From: Macropodus opercularis
Lineage: Eukaryota; Chordata; Actinopteri; Anabantiformes; Osphronemidae
Direction: 5' to 3'
DNA length: 64,000 nt
Assembly (NCBI GenBank): GCA_030770545.1
Contig: CM061106.1
Coordinates: 7,865,001 to 7,929,000, forward strand
Shown: positions 10,839 to 22,624 of the stretch, in pieces
Numbering within the stretch: the first letter of the stretch is position 1
Layout of the letters: every line of letters starts with the position of its first letter
The notes under the pieces: model-generated
Seen by the model: only the letters and a program-made list of their open reading frames with translations
Databases searched by the model: none
Told to the model about the DNA's origin: nothing
Translations under genes and position numbers: made by a program

Positions 10839-13800
10839 ATGAGGGTCCGACAGGCTGAGACTCAGCTGGACATGGATCAGCTGCTGCTGCTGCTGCTGCT
10901 GTGGAGCTCAGGTACGACTCTGCTCCACACGCTGATGTCTTGGTTCCTTTGTTAGGCTTCCTGATCCATGGAAACGTTTATTAATATCTTAGTCAGCAAA
11001 CCCTCTACTTCATTTTAAAATAAATTGTAAAATTAACCTCAAAAGAATGATATAAATAGAAATATTTGCATGTGGCAAATGAGAGATGTGAACACACCAA
11101 GTCACCAATTCTCTACTCAGTTCACACATATCTGGACACTGTTTGTTTTGTTTTCGTGCACGTTTTGTAATGTTCAGAAGCTTGACTTCTGGGTTTGGTG
11201 TTTTATTTTGAAATGTTTCCTGTTCTGTTCTCATGTAATTTCAATTAGCTTGGATCATTATTTTGATTCACATGTGTTCTGTGTCTCCTGCTTCGATATT
11301 TTATCCCTCCTCTTTCTGCCACATTGTCGGATTGTTGCTATTGCTGCCATGTTTGTGGTCCTTGTTGTGTTTGTGTCCAGGAAGTTAAACTGCTGATCTA
11401 AGCCCTGGTCTATCGTGAGATCTCTGAAACCTTTAGACTTTACCATAGAGTTGAATTCCAGTCAAGAGATCTGTCTTGGAGTCAAATCAAGAGTCTGGTC
11501 ACAGGCATGTATTTCCTGTCTAGTCAGGACTCTCTCTCTAGTGTCATTCTCTCGTGATGCAATGAAACCATTAAATGAAGAACCATGAATTGAATTAATG
11601 AACTTTAATTCCAGGAACTTTGTCATAGAGACAGCATCACAGTGGAGAAGCTGTCTCCTCCGCATGCGCTTCAGACACTTTGTTTCCAGTTTTGGTGGCC
11701 TTGTTGTTGTCGCTTTAATCACCGCCCTCTGCTGCCACCTGGAAATCTGCACAGACGCCCATAAACTCTCTGCTTCTCCTCTGGCCTCCTTGCTTCGTGC
11801 TTCACTGTCCTGCCAGCTCTTCATGTCCTTGTCTTCCCTTCCCGCGCTCACAGTGATTCACACAATGTATAACTCTTCATCTAGTGAATTTCAAGCTAAT
11901 GTCAATGTTCTAGATCGCTCTGTGCTATTACCACCATGCGCTGCCACAACATCATTGCCCACCACCTCCACACCCGTCTCCCTAACATCGTACCAGGTGA
12001 GGAGAGAACTGAGGCGGCTAAAGACCAGGTGGCATCAGTCCCGGCCTGCTCAGGAACTGTGCTGACCAGCTCTGTGAGGTGGTCACGTACATCTAGGTGG
12101 TGTCCAGCAAACCATGTGGTGCTTCGGAGACAATTGGAGCAGTTCTTGGGGAAAACCTGGGCTGAATAGAAGAGACTGTGTCTGCTCCCCAACCACCTAA
12201 ATTATATAAATCACAAATAAATAAAATAGGAGCGATTCACAGGAATCTAATACACATCAAGACAGAACAAAGTAACAATAAAAGATTTAAATGTGCTCTC
12301 TTAAATATCAGATGTCTGTTAAAAAATGACTTGATCAATAACCATCACATAGATTTATTTAGTCTCACTGAAACCTGGCTGCAGCAGTTCGTCTGAATGA
12401 GTCGACTCCAACCAGTCACATCAACCATCATGTTCCTAGAAGCTCAGGTAAAGGTGGAGGAGCAGCAGCATCTATAGCTCAGATCTATTAATGACTCCTA
12501 GACCTAAACAGCTCTAATTCATTAGAGCCTCACTCTGAGCCTGTAAAACCCAGAAACCAGTTGTGTTCTGCTTCGTCTACCGTCCTCCTGGTCCATATTC
12601 AGAGTTCTGCACTGAATGTTCAGAGCTTTTATGTGACTTAGTCCTCAGCACAGATAAAGTGACTGTAGTGGGCGACTTTAACATTCATGTAGATGTTGAC
12701 AGTAACTGTCTCAACATTGCATTTAATTCACTACTGGATTCTATTGGTTTTAGTCAGCATGTGAATGAACCCACTCACTGTCTTAATCATACTCTGGATC
12801 TTGTCCTGACTTATGGGATTGAGATTGATCATTTAAAAGTTCTCCCTCAAAACCCTCTGTTATCTGACCATTTCTTAATAACGTTTGAATTTACCATAAC
12901 AGACCTGACAACAGTTGGAAATAAGTTCTATTACAGCAGATGCTTATCTGATGATGCTGTTGTTAGATTTAAGGAGATGATTCCATCATCTTTTGTCTCA
13001 TTCCCTTGTAGCTACACAGAGGAGAACTCGTAACCTAGAAAGACAGGGGCGTACAATAAATGAGGTGAATCCTGCCCAGCATGGAAAGACCGTTTAATAC
13101 TATATAAAAAGCACTTTGTGCTGCTAGAAGCTCATATTATACATCGTTAATTGAGGAAAATAAAAACAACCCCAGGTTTCTTTTCAGCTCTGTAGCCAGG
13201 CTGACTAAGAGTCATAGTTGTGTTGAGCCTAGTGTCCCTTTAAAGCTCAGCAGCAATGACTTTATGAATTTCTTTACTAATAAAATCAGAACCATTAGAC
13301 AAAAGATTGATCAAAATCTGTCAACAAATGTCATAAATCGATCTGCAGATCCAACAGCCTTAGATCTGCTGGTTAGACCTATGTCTTACTTAAACTGCTT
13401 TTCCCCCATAGATCACACTGAGTTAACTTCAATAATTAACTCTGCTAAATCAGCTACTTGTCTCTTAGACCCAATCCCAACTAGTTTTTCCATTAATCAG
13501 CACGTCCATATTAAATCAAATCAAACAATCTCTTCTAACAGGCTACGTACCACAGGCTTTAAGGTTGCTGTGGTCAAAACCACAGAGACTCAGTATTGAA
13601 TCAGATTATTACTCTGGATGACATAACGTTAGCTTCAAGTTCTACTGTAGGAACCTTGGTGTCATTTGGACCAAGATCTCTCCTTTACATCATATATTAA
13701 AGAAATCTCTAGAACTGCCTACTTCCACTTTAGGAATATTGGTAAAATTAGGAGAATCCTCTCACAGAGTGATGCTGAAAAGTTAATCCATGCATTTGTT

Positions 13801-16800
13801 ACCTCTAGGCTATTCAAAATCCAGTTAATTCAAAATGCTGCAGCCAGAGTCTGACTGGACTTAGGAAGAGAGATCACATTTCTCCTACAACGCAGACACC
13901 CTCTCTAGTTTTAAAACTAGGCTTAAAACCTTTCTTTTTGACAAAGCGTATAGTTAGAGATGGTTCTGGTCACTATGAACCATCTCTTAGTTCAGCTGCT
14001 ATAGACTTAGATGCTGGGGGACGTCCTTCATTCACTGAGCTCTTTTTTCTCTTTTTCTTCTATCCACTAACATGCCTCCATTTCCACATGTGACTAACTT
14101 TGTCTCTTTTCTCTCCTAGTTGTGCTTCTCCCCTTCTGTCTCTCTCTATCCTCATCTACAGGTATCATCAGACTCAGAGTCGTGTGTCTCCAGTGTTCAG
14201 TTGCTGGTCCAACCATCCTGCCTGTGTTCTATTGCTGCTTGTTTTGTTGTGGTTGTGTTCTTTTCTCTCTTCTCTATCCACTCACCCCAACCGGTCAAGG
14301 CAGATGTTCTCCCACACTGAGCCTGGGTCTGCTGGAGGTTTCTTCCTCTATAGAGGGAGTTTTTCCTCCACTGTTGCTATTAAAATGTACAATTCATTGA
14401 TTGGCTACAATTAAAAGCTGCTCTATGTGGGATTTGTTGGGTCTAGTTGTGTAAGGTCTTAAACCTTACTTGTAAAGTGCCTTGAGATAACTGATGTTGT
14501 GAATTGGCGCTATATAAATAAAGTTACATTGAATTGAATCTTTAACCTGAGCCTGAGTCTGGAGACGTTCCCTGTTTTCTGGAAGACCTCCTGTGTGGTT
14601 CAGGTTCCTAGACTACGCACGCTAGACATGTTAGACTTTACAACCAATCATTCTAGGAGCTATACTTTACACACTATTTGTAAACATTGTAAGTAGTGTA
14701 AAATCTTAAAATCTTGCACATTTCTGCCTATTATCTGTACTTGCTGTAAAAATTCAATTTCCCCAACGAGTTGTCAATAAAGGATAAATGATTATTTTAT
14801 CTTATTTTATCTTATCACTGTTGTCAGTTGGTTCAATAAACTCGTAGTAGTAACATAATATTCTACAGCAGCAGGAGAAAAGACCTTGGATGTGGCTCCT
14901 TAAGACTCTTAGGGTGTAACAGTCTGTCACTGAAGGAGCTGCTTAGAGATGACGCTGCTTCATGCAGGGGGTGGGAGTCATTCTCCAGCAAGGACGACAG
15001 CTTGGTTACCGTCCGTGCGATCAGTGAAACGTCCTGGTTTGACCTGTTCTACTAAATTCATCCTGCTGTAGATTTGGGATGTTTAACAGTGTTGTTTAAC
15101 AGGCCACATGTATCGATCACAGAATCACTAATTAAACATGGATTAAACTCTTATTATATATCAAGAAGTCAAACATACAATTTGTGAAAAGACAAATAAG
15201 GCTACTAGAATTAAAGAAAGGGAAAAAGCACTAAACAGTTGTAGCCTCTGCAATAAAAGCTTTTCAGGTGATCATCAGTATATATTTGACACAGGAAAAG
15301 CCACAGTTCACATTTAATTTGCCTTAAAATTATTAAATGTGTTTCAATTTTTCATACCACAAGTTAATGTATTTATTTAACCAAATTTATCATTTGATCA
15401 GTTTATATTAATTGATCTTATTAAAATGGGTCCTTGTGAACAAACCTCATGTTTGGAAGCTTTCAGCTTTGTTTCTGCACTTTATTTTGAAATCTATGTC
15501 TACCTTAGTCTTTAGTTTAACTTCTGGTCTTGGTGGATTATTTTGAGACGTTTACATCAGCTTTGTTTGTCCTCTATGTCGTTTGCTTGATTGTTTATTA
15601 CTTCGACTCATGTCTTGTTGTCGCATGGTCTGTATTTAAACCCTCAGTTGTCTCATGCCCTTCGTTGGATAGTCACCATTGTTCACAGTCTCCTGTTCGA
15701 GTCCTGAAGCCATGTTTGTAATCTGTCTTGTTTTGTCTATCAAGTCAATCTTCCACACAACTTGGTGTCATGTCAGTCGTGCTGAATCTAGATTCTGTCC
15801 TTGGGTGGCTCCAATGCCTCAAACTTGAAAGTCATGAACTGTTTTATGTGGCTGTCGCCTCAACCTCTTCCTTCAGCGCAGAGCTGCTCACTTGCATCTA
15901 TGAGCATAGCTGTCATTCCTCTTCCATTCTCCTCGGCTCAGGGTTGCATTACTCTCATCTTGACTTCCTATTGTCGTCTTCCCTCCCTGTTACACTTCAC
16001 TGCATTGTGATCCGGATTTTATGATGAAAGACTAATTGTCTGTTTCTTCGGTAGATAACACGCGTTTGAGTTAACCATGCGCTGCTGCAACCACGTCCTG
16101 TTTTGAAGAATTGTTATTCATTAAATAAACACTGCAGAAGGAAAAAGCCTCCAAACATGTCTGGACATGTCTTGACTGAAAGAGAAATAAATAAGAACAA
16201 ATGACAGTGACAAACAAACCTTTTTAAAAGCAGAATGACTAAATGAGGCCACATATTTGCAGAACAAATTAATTCAGCTAAGATACAATATTAGTCACTA
16301 GAACTAACTTCTCTTGGATGTGAAGCTGCTCTGGACCAGTAGAAGTTCACCAAATAAATCTCTATGCTTACTAAACAGGGCTTGACTTGGTTGCACAAAA
16401 GCCAAATCAGTTAAGAATAAATTCAAACTGGATATGTGGAAAATGCCAATTGAATCCCTGATCTGGGTTTAGTGCAAAAACCCTCTGCTAAAAAACTAAA
16501 TGTACACACACATTAAAATGTAAATGTGTACATTGACGCCTGTTTTCTGATTTCCTCAGCAGGAGCCCAGGCTGAAGGTAAACACACATCAACAGGTGAA
16601 GACAAAGACAGAATCACAAAATCAACCATCACAGTTTACTGTTGCCTTTCACCGATGACGCTCTGCTTTCTGTTCAGAACCTGATGGGTTCAGGTTGGTG
16701 GGAGGAAACCGTCGCTGTGCAGGTGAACTGGAGCTGAAACATGGAGGAGACTGGAGACCAGTGGATGGATCTGACTGGACCCTGAAGGAAGCAGCTGTTG

Positions 16801-19576
16801 TCTGTACAGAGCTGGACTGTGGTTCTGCTGTTTCTGTAGGATGGAGAGGAGAGTCCTCAGTCAGACCTGTGTGGTGGATCAGCCCTAACTGTGTTCAGTC
16901 TGGATCTGCTCTGAGGGAGTGTGTAACATCATATTACTCTTCCTCCACCCTGGGTTTGACCTTCTTAGGTAAGCAGCTGTGAAGTGGTTTAACACTAATT
17001 TCAACTTTATTAAATTTTTAAGGACAAATTTGCTGAGCAATAAAAGGATTATTAGTTGAGTTAATTCTCAACAGAAGTGGGTTTAAGCCTTTATTGAACT
17101 CAAAAATATGACTACATAGAAAAGCCAACAAATCTCACTGGAAATGGTGGAGAATAACAACCTTTACCAGCCTCCATCAGAACCAGGCTCAGGGTGGTCG
17201 GCCATCTGCCCCAACCTGCAGAAGGCCACAGCTAGTTTTAGTGCGTATGAAGATTCATTGTTAATATGAACAAACTGGAATCTGTTAGACTTCTGCTGAT
17301 CATTGACGTTTCATAAAAGTTCACGTTGTTGTGCTGCTTCTTATAATATTGAATGTTCTGCTTTCTCTTCACTAAAACTTTAAGTTTAATTGAGTTTTAC
17401 TGTGAGAGCTGTTGCAACGGTTTTTCCTACTACCAGACTTCCAACGTTAAGCAGTAATAGTTAATGAAGTGGAAACATTCTGTTCAATCTCCAGGTTTTG
17501 TTTAGCGTCTGTTTCAGAGCCTTGAGTTGAACCAATGCACCTACTGGTTTTTAAAATGTTCTTTCTTGTAAAGGGGACATTTTGAAGAACAGCACTGTTA
17601 TGGAATGTTTCACGTAATGTGATATTATAGCTACTTCAGGCAAACAGTTTCAGCATTTTATCGAGTGTTTTCTTCAAGAAATGTTTGTCAGCCTTCAGGT
17701 TCAGGCTATTTATTCACGCATACGTTTCTATCATAGATTCTCTGATGGCTCCATCAAATAGACATGCAGATAATCACACTGTTCCAGTGTATTAAATGTT
17801 AAAGTGTGTTATTTTGCTGTGGTTGATGGACTGATGTTGGTTCTGAGTCCAGTTTGTTTCATCTCTTCACTGAGCGTCTGCTGTCTCTTCTCTTTGTTTC
17901 TTCTCTCCAGACTCTGTCAGGCTGCTGGATGGTCCTGGTCTGTGTTCAGGCAGACTGGAGGTCTGGTCCAACCAGCGCTGGTCCTCAGTGTGTGAAGCTG
18001 ACTTTGACCAGCAGGATGCAGAGGTGGTCTGTAGGCAGCTTGGCTGTGGGGCTCCTTCAGCCCTCCAGGGGGGGCTCTATGGAGAAGTGGAGGCTCCAGC
18101 GTGGTCCACAGAGTTCCAGTGTGGAGGCCACGAGTCTGCTCTGCTGGACTGTGGAAGCTCAGACTCAGCTAGAACCACCTGCTCACCTGGCAAAGCTGCT
18201 GGACTCACCTGCTCAGGTAGACGAGGACCTGCAGCTTGGATTTGGTTCATTTCTGCTCTAGTGAAGGTCACTATGATGTTTTACTGATGACGCTCTGCTT
18301 TCTGTTCAGAACCTGATGAGATAAGGTTGGTGGGAGGAGACAGCCGCTGTGCAGGTGGACTGGAGTTGAAACATAAAGGAGACTGGAGACCAGTAGATGG
18401 ATATTCCTGGACCCTGAAGGAAGCAGCTGTTGTCTGTAGAGAGCTGGACTGTGGTTCTGCTGTTTCCGTGGGACGGAGTGAAGAGTCCACGGAAAGATTA
18501 GTATGGTGGATACGTCCTGACTGTGTTGAATCTGGATCTGCTCTGATGGAGTGTGTAACATCCTTCAGTTCACTTTATGGCACCCTGAATCTTATCTGCT
18601 CAGGTGAGCTCATCAGTGACATCATCGCTAACATTTGTTAGAGGGACCTTCACCAGAATGACATCACACCAGTGACATAATTTCTTAGAAAACCTTTCAT
18701 CATTTGTGTTTACAGACCTGCTGTTTCAGCCAATCATCTCTGTTTCCTCTGTGGACGGGGTCTCCCTGGCCCGTCAGCAGGGGTTCCAGGTATTCAGAGG
18801 TTCAAGCTTGACAATCAGCTGCTCCATCCAGACACAGTACCCAGGAGGCTCCTTCCAGCTCACCGTCACCTCCTCCAATGCAGAACACACCTACATCCAA
18901 CCAGCTGTCAATCACTCTGCCCACTTCCTGTTTCCTGTTGCAGAGCCCACCCACCAGGGAAACTACACCTGTGTTTATCAGATATATGATTTTCCCCATA
19001 ACTTCTCCTCTGAGAGCCGTTGGCTGTTTGGCAGTGTCTCAGGTAAGTTGACGCTGAGAACCTTAAATGTCTCTGACTGTTTAACTGCAGCTTCAGAAAG
19101 ATTGACAGGAAAACAGGCAGGAGAGGAGACGACAGAGCAGTAGGACAGTAAACACCTGAGGTGATGAAGCTAAAGGGTTGAGAATCAAACAGCAGCTTCA
19201 GCTCAGTCCAGTCTGTGTTTAGTCTGTTGGACTCGTGATGACTGTGGACGTGTTTGATCAGATTCAACAGTGGTTCACTTCAAAGTGGTCGTCCTGCCTC
19301 TGACTCTGCTGCTGCTCAGCGCTGCCCTTTACTTCTACTGTCAGGTACTGACACCTGTGCTGCACTCTGTGCTTATTGGACGGAGCAGAGCAGGAAGCAG
19401 GAAGTCACCTCTGTGCTGTCATGTGTCTCCAGGCCACCAGGGGGCAGACGCCCAGCAGACAGGAGGACATTGAGCTGGTGAAGTACCTGCTGGGTGTTGG
19501 TGCAGCTGAAGGGGAAGGAGCTCGGGGAGCAGAGGACGACCTCCAAGGAGTTCACCTCACGTCCAGAGGGGTTTGA
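10839..19576 (+). CDS. SRCR-Ig transmembrane receptor, copy B (complete model)
   Basis: Predicted type I membrane receptor of about 507 residues. Exons: 10839-10911 (signal peptide), 16563-16577, 16678-16968, 17911-18216 and 18310-18603 (three SRCR domains), 18716-19042 (Ig-like), 19271-19344 (transmembrane), 19433-19576 (tail). Phases agree throughout and the total is 1,524 nt. In-frame ATGs are at 10,839 and 10,872; the second starts directly into the Leu-rich signal (MDQLLLLLLLWSSG) and has G at +4, so it may be preferred. The middle SRCR has eight cysteines and the outer two are the shorter type. The first SRCR has lost its last cysteine (TFLG where sister domains have TCSG). The Ig exon has the ISCSI and GNYTC cysteines and several N-X-S/T sites. 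The tail is acidic with no ITAM or ITIM. It is probably an innate pattern or ligand receptor; the gene could equally be labelled DMBT1-like or CD163-like. Intron 1 (5.6 kb) is filled with LINE sequence. Confidence 0.82.
11930..12125 (+). mobile_element. LINE reverse-transcriptase fragment (Rex1-like)
   Basis: The plus strand reads SLTSYQVRRELRRL and then, after frameshifts, remnants of an R-K-A-A-G-P-D-G-I-S-P type block (near CAGGTGGCATCAGTCC) and a C-A-D-Q-L-C-E-V block. This is the start of a non-LTR reverse-transcriptase domain. It is short and frameshifted, and lies in intron 1 of SRCR copy B directly before a second LINE. Confidence 0.55.
12180..14540 (+). mobile_element. L2/CR1-type LINE, decayed, in intron 1 of copy B
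   Basis: The plus strand carries an APE-type endonuclease in pieces. CALLNIRCLLKND and LFSLTETWL are at 12,290-12,390, and FVYRPPG, VVGDFNIHVD and LSDHFLITFE at 12,563-12,900. RT-related blocks follow (TSIINSAKSATCLLDPIP at about 13,430-13,490; the C-terminal DQDLSFTSYIKEISRTAYFH at 13,670). Most of the RT palm is missing. The 3' end has the usual fish LINE tail, TTGTGAATTGGCGCTATATA followed by AAATAAAG and an ATTGAATTGAAT repeat near 14,490-14,537. Class assignment rests on these motifs only. Confidence 0.7.
14540..16550. other. Intron 1 of SRCR copy B: repeat-rich, no gene
   Basis: The stretch holds a second LINE-like tail (TTTCCCCAACGAGTTGTC followed by TTATTTTATCTTATTTTATC) at about 14,750-14,815. 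At 15,480-16,060 there is a dispersed-repeat candidate containing a GGTCTGTATTTAAACCCTC motif; the same kind of motif appears in reverse near 42,160-42,180. No credible open frame was seen. Confidence 0.45.
16557..16562 (+). promoter_or_regulatory. NAGNAG tandem splice acceptor of the 15-nt exon
   Basis: The acceptor of the tiny second exon reads CAGCAG. Either CAG preserves phase 1, giving exons of 18 or 15 nt and proteins that differ by one residue. The following donor is GAAG|GTAAAC. Confidence 0.6.
18716..19042 (+). CDS. Ig-like domain exon of SRCR copy B
   Basis: A single 327-nt, phase 1-1 exon encodes a 109-residue C2-like Ig domain. It has FRGSSLTISCSI for the B-strand cysteine, GNYTCVYQ for the F-strand cysteine, and N-glycosylation sites in VNHS, GNYT and HNFS. 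It joins directly to the transmembrane exon. No equivalent exists in copy A in this window. Confidence 0.75.
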
Positions 19577-19751
19577 GTCATTTGGTCCTGATGCTGCCTT
19601 TAAATGATGAGGCTGTCGTCCAGACGTCTGCTTCGTTTGCTTTACGCTTCTTTGCTCGTCTGCCTTTGGAGGTTTGTCTTGGATAAAAGGGCTTCGCTGC
19701 AGTGAATTAATGAGACACATGGACATAAAACATACGTCTAATACTAGAAGC

Positions 19752-19757
19752 AATAAA
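19752..19757 (+). terminator. Polyadenylation signal AATAAA of SRCR copy B
   Basis: The hexamer lies 176 bp after the stop codon and is conserved with copy A at 4,429. Confidence 0.5.
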
Positions 19758-19873
19758 TAGATATTTACAGAAAACAGGCTTGTGGAGCTGAAACAACACC
19801 AACATGCAGACATATGAATGAAGCCTCTTGGGATGAGGCTGGTTTCTCAGGTCTTTAGTTCTGGGCTGATGTC

Positions 19874-21240
19874 TGAAGGTTGAGTCATGGCAACTGGACT
19901 TCTTCTAGTTAGTAGAAACGTTTCACCACCTATCCAGGAGGCTTCTTCAGTCTGTGGGAAGTTGGTGGAGACCACTAATATATCCTCCAGTTGGGTTTCA
20001 CTTAACACCTGTGAAGAATGGGCTCGTTATGCGAACAGAGGGGGGTGTGAGGGTAGTGAGTAGGTGTGAATCCTCAACTACCGTGACTCCTCCTACAACC
20101 ATTACAGGGTCGTTAAGTGTCTCCTTTGTGGGGGACGTGTGAAGTGGCCTTGATCTTCCTGGGCATAGTTGAAAGGGCAGCATGGTAAATGGGAGACAAA
20201 TTGTGTCTGAGGCCCCCACCTCTGTTGAGAGAGGGGCTGTTTACCTGGACATGTATGGCTTCTCTGACGCCTCGTTCAAACCACCTGTCTTCTCTGTCCA
20301 GAATGTGAACGTTGTTGTCATCAAATGAGTGGCCTTTGTCTTTTAAGTGGAGATACACGGCAGATACTGGTCCTGATGTGTTGTTCCTCCTATGCTGGGC
20401 CATCCTCTTGTGTAATGGCTGTTTGGTTTCACCAATGTATAGTTCCGAGCACTCTTCACTGCATTGAACTGCATACACTATGTTGCTCCTCTTGTGTTTT
20501 GGTGTCGGGTCCTTTGGATGTACAAGCTTCTGTCTGAGGGTGTTGGTGGGTTTGAAGTAGACAGGTATGTTGTAGTTTCTAAAAATCCTTTTAAGCTTTT
20601 CGGACACTCCGGCCATGTAAGGAATGACCAGGTTCTTCCGTTGGCTTTGGGTGTCCGGCTGTTCTGTTGTCCTTGTTCTGGGACGTGATGCAGCTTTGTT
20701 GAAGGCCCATCTGGGGTAGCCACAGGTCCTGAGAGCTGCCCTTACATGCATGTTCTCCTTCGTCTTGGCTACAGTGGAAGTGGGAATGTTCTCCGCTCTG
20801 TGGTTCAGGGTCCTGATGACTCCTAGTTTGTGCTGAAGGGGGTGATGAGAGTCAAACAGAAGATATTGGTCTGTGTGGGTGGGTTTTCTGTAGATTTCTA
20901 TTTCCAAGCCGCCGTCATTCCCTCTGATGACTGCGCAGTCCAGAAAGGCCAGTCTGTTGTTTTTGGTGTCTTCCCTGGTGAACCTGATGTTGCTGTCCAC
21001 TGCATTTATGTGGTCTGTGAAGGTCTGTACCTCCTGGATCTTGATCTTCACCCAGGTGTCATCCACATATCTGAACCAATGGGTTGGGGCTGTACCTGAG
21101 AAAGAGTCAAGAGCTTTCTTCTCCACTTCTTCCATATATAGGTTGGCCACAATAGGTGACACAGGAGAGCCCATAGCGCAGCCATGCCTCTGTCTGTAGA
21201 AGTCCCCTCTATAGCTGAAATATGTGGTGTTAAGGCATAA
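19874..21240 (-). mobile_element. Penelope-like retroelement, 5' truncated, with target duplication
   Basis: The insertion is exactly bounded because copy A keeps the empty site at about 4,545-4,565. GTTCTGGGCTGATGTC occurs at 19,858-19,873 and again at 21,241-21,256; with a shared preceding A this is a 16-17 bp target duplication. The element is on the minus strand and 5' truncated inside the reverse-transcriptase region. It has about 240 bp of 3' UTR (19,874-20,112). It arrived after the SRCR duplication. Confidence 0.85.
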
Positions 21241-21294
21241 GTTCTGGGCTGATGTCACTGGTTTGTTTCTCCACAGGTTGATTCTCTGGCTCAT
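20113..21294 (-). CDS. Penelope-like RT and GIY-YIG endonuclease, truncated, with host-derived start
   Basis: One uninterrupted 393-codon frame. It shows the RT motifs GCAMGSPVSPIVANLYMEE and FRYVDDTWV (catalytic YVDD), then a C-terminal GIY-YIG nuclease (NIVYAVQC and LYIGETKQPLHKR). Penelope-like elements pair exactly these two activities for target-primed insertion. The N-terminal RT region is missing. The first 18 codons (MSQRINLWRNKPVTSAQ and the next) come from host flank, because the duplicated target site happens to join in frame to a host ATG at 21,294. Expression is doubtful, but the frame is undamaged, which argues for a young insertion. Confidence 0.8.
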   Translation of the reverse strand: MSQRINLWRNKPVTSAQNLCLNTTYFSYRGDFYRQRHGCAMGSPVSPIVANLYMEEVEKKALDSFSGTAPTHWFRYVDDTWVKIKIQEVQTFTDHINAVDSNIRFTREDTKNNRLAFLDCAVIRGNDGGLEIEIYRKPTHTDQYLLFDSHHPLQHKLGVIRTLNHRAENIPTSTVAKTKENMHVRAALRTCGYPRWAFNKAASRPRTRTTEQPDTQSQRKNLVIPYMAGVSEKLKRIFRNYNIPVYFKPTNTLRQKLVHPKDPTPKHKRSNIVYAVQCSEECSELYIGETKQPLHKRMAQHRRNNTSGPVSAVYLHLKDKGHSFDDNNVHILDREDRWFERGVREAIHVQVNSPSLNRGGGLRHNLSPIYHAALSTMPRKIKATSHVPHKGDT

Positions 21295-21722
21295 TTTAAC
21301 TGGTGATGTGTTCGACTCAGTTGCTTGGTCAGTGACGTGTGTGTAGTGTTTTCTGTGCTCACATGTTTCTGGTCAGTTCAATCCTCACTTAGTGGTTGTG
21401 TCTGGTTCATTTATTCTGTGAGTTGGTTCTAGTGATTCATCTTTTAGTTTAGCTGCCTGTTCTGTTAGAAATTAATGTTTTCTGTCAATATGTTGCCTCA
21501 TTTGAATCATTCTGCATTAAACTGATTAAATGTTGTCTCTTGGTCACGTGTTTATTTAATGTAATTTTTTATTGCTATGTTAATTATCCCCAGGCTTAGT
21601 TTTATGCAGGTTTCTGCTCATGTCATTGTAATTTGATGAGAATCACTACGTGCTTTATTGTGATTGACCAAGTTTATTTCCATCAATTCCATGTGAGGCT
21701 CTACTCAGTCTAGTTTCTAGAG

Positions 21723-22624
21723 CAGGGTCACCAACATTTTTGAATCTCAGAGCTACTTCATGGATACTGAGTCGTACGAAGGGCTACCAGTTTGATACAC
21801 TCTTCTGAAATAACACAGTTATACATTATTAATATTGATTAATGATACTCATCTATGTGAAGACACTGATCATGTCAATGAATTATCACCATAATTATCA
21901 ACAATGAGAGAAACAGATATCGATACTCAGCACTTTATTTCTATTAATCTCAGTAGTTGTTACATTTTCACTACATTTCATATGAAAAACGTCCCATGTT
22001 CACCACTGACAAACCGTTTAACTAACCACGAACTATGTTGCACCATGTTTCAAAATGTTATCAATTATGGAATGTTAGAAAAATCCACTTCCATATTTTG
22101 AAGTAAATCTTGTCACATTTAGAACTAATAAACAAATCTGCTGCAGTTTTAATGAAGTTATAACTGTTCATGTCATGAACACACTTTTAAATTGAACACG
22201 TCTTCAGTATTTGGTTCCAGCTTTGCCGTGGTCCTGCCATGTTGCCGCCTCTGTCTGCCAACGTCTGGCATCGGTTTCTTAGTTAGTGGAGGACTGGTGT
22301 TGCTGGTCTGGTTTGTGTAACGTGAGCCTTTCAGATGTGCATCAGTGAGGCGTGTTCTGTGTTTGTTCTTGATGGAGTTCATGTCAGAAAATGTCGATTC
22401 TCAGCCAGGTTGAACCTAATAGGTCGGCAGCCTTCATAGCTGCTGTGCAGACACCACTGGACTCTGTGTCAACAAGGCACCAAACGTCTGGTGCAGCCTG
22501 GCAGGCTTTGAGGTGCAGCTCATGCAGTGTTATCATTTCAGCCTCCACCTGTCCAGCATCCGAGTTGAACGTTGCACTTAACTGCTCAGCAAAGCAAGAA
22601 AGAATTAGAAACGAATGACACACT
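21723..22624 (-). mobile_element. hAT transposon relic, copy B
   Basis: Paralogue of the relic at 5,017-5,920, with the same CAGGGTCACCAAC terminus. The minus frame at 22,173-22,382 contains SIKNKHRTRLTDAHLKG of the transposase C-terminus. It is frameshifted relative to the adjoining frame at 22,384-22,623. Confidence 0.6.

Noticed and set aside
11598..12065. 155-codon plus-strand frame
   Set aside because: The last third is LINE reverse-transcriptase remnant and the rest has no domain; it lies in intron 1 of the SRCR gene.
20325..21199. Plus-strand frames across the Penelope insertion
   Set aside because: Antisense shadows of the RT-endonuclease frame.
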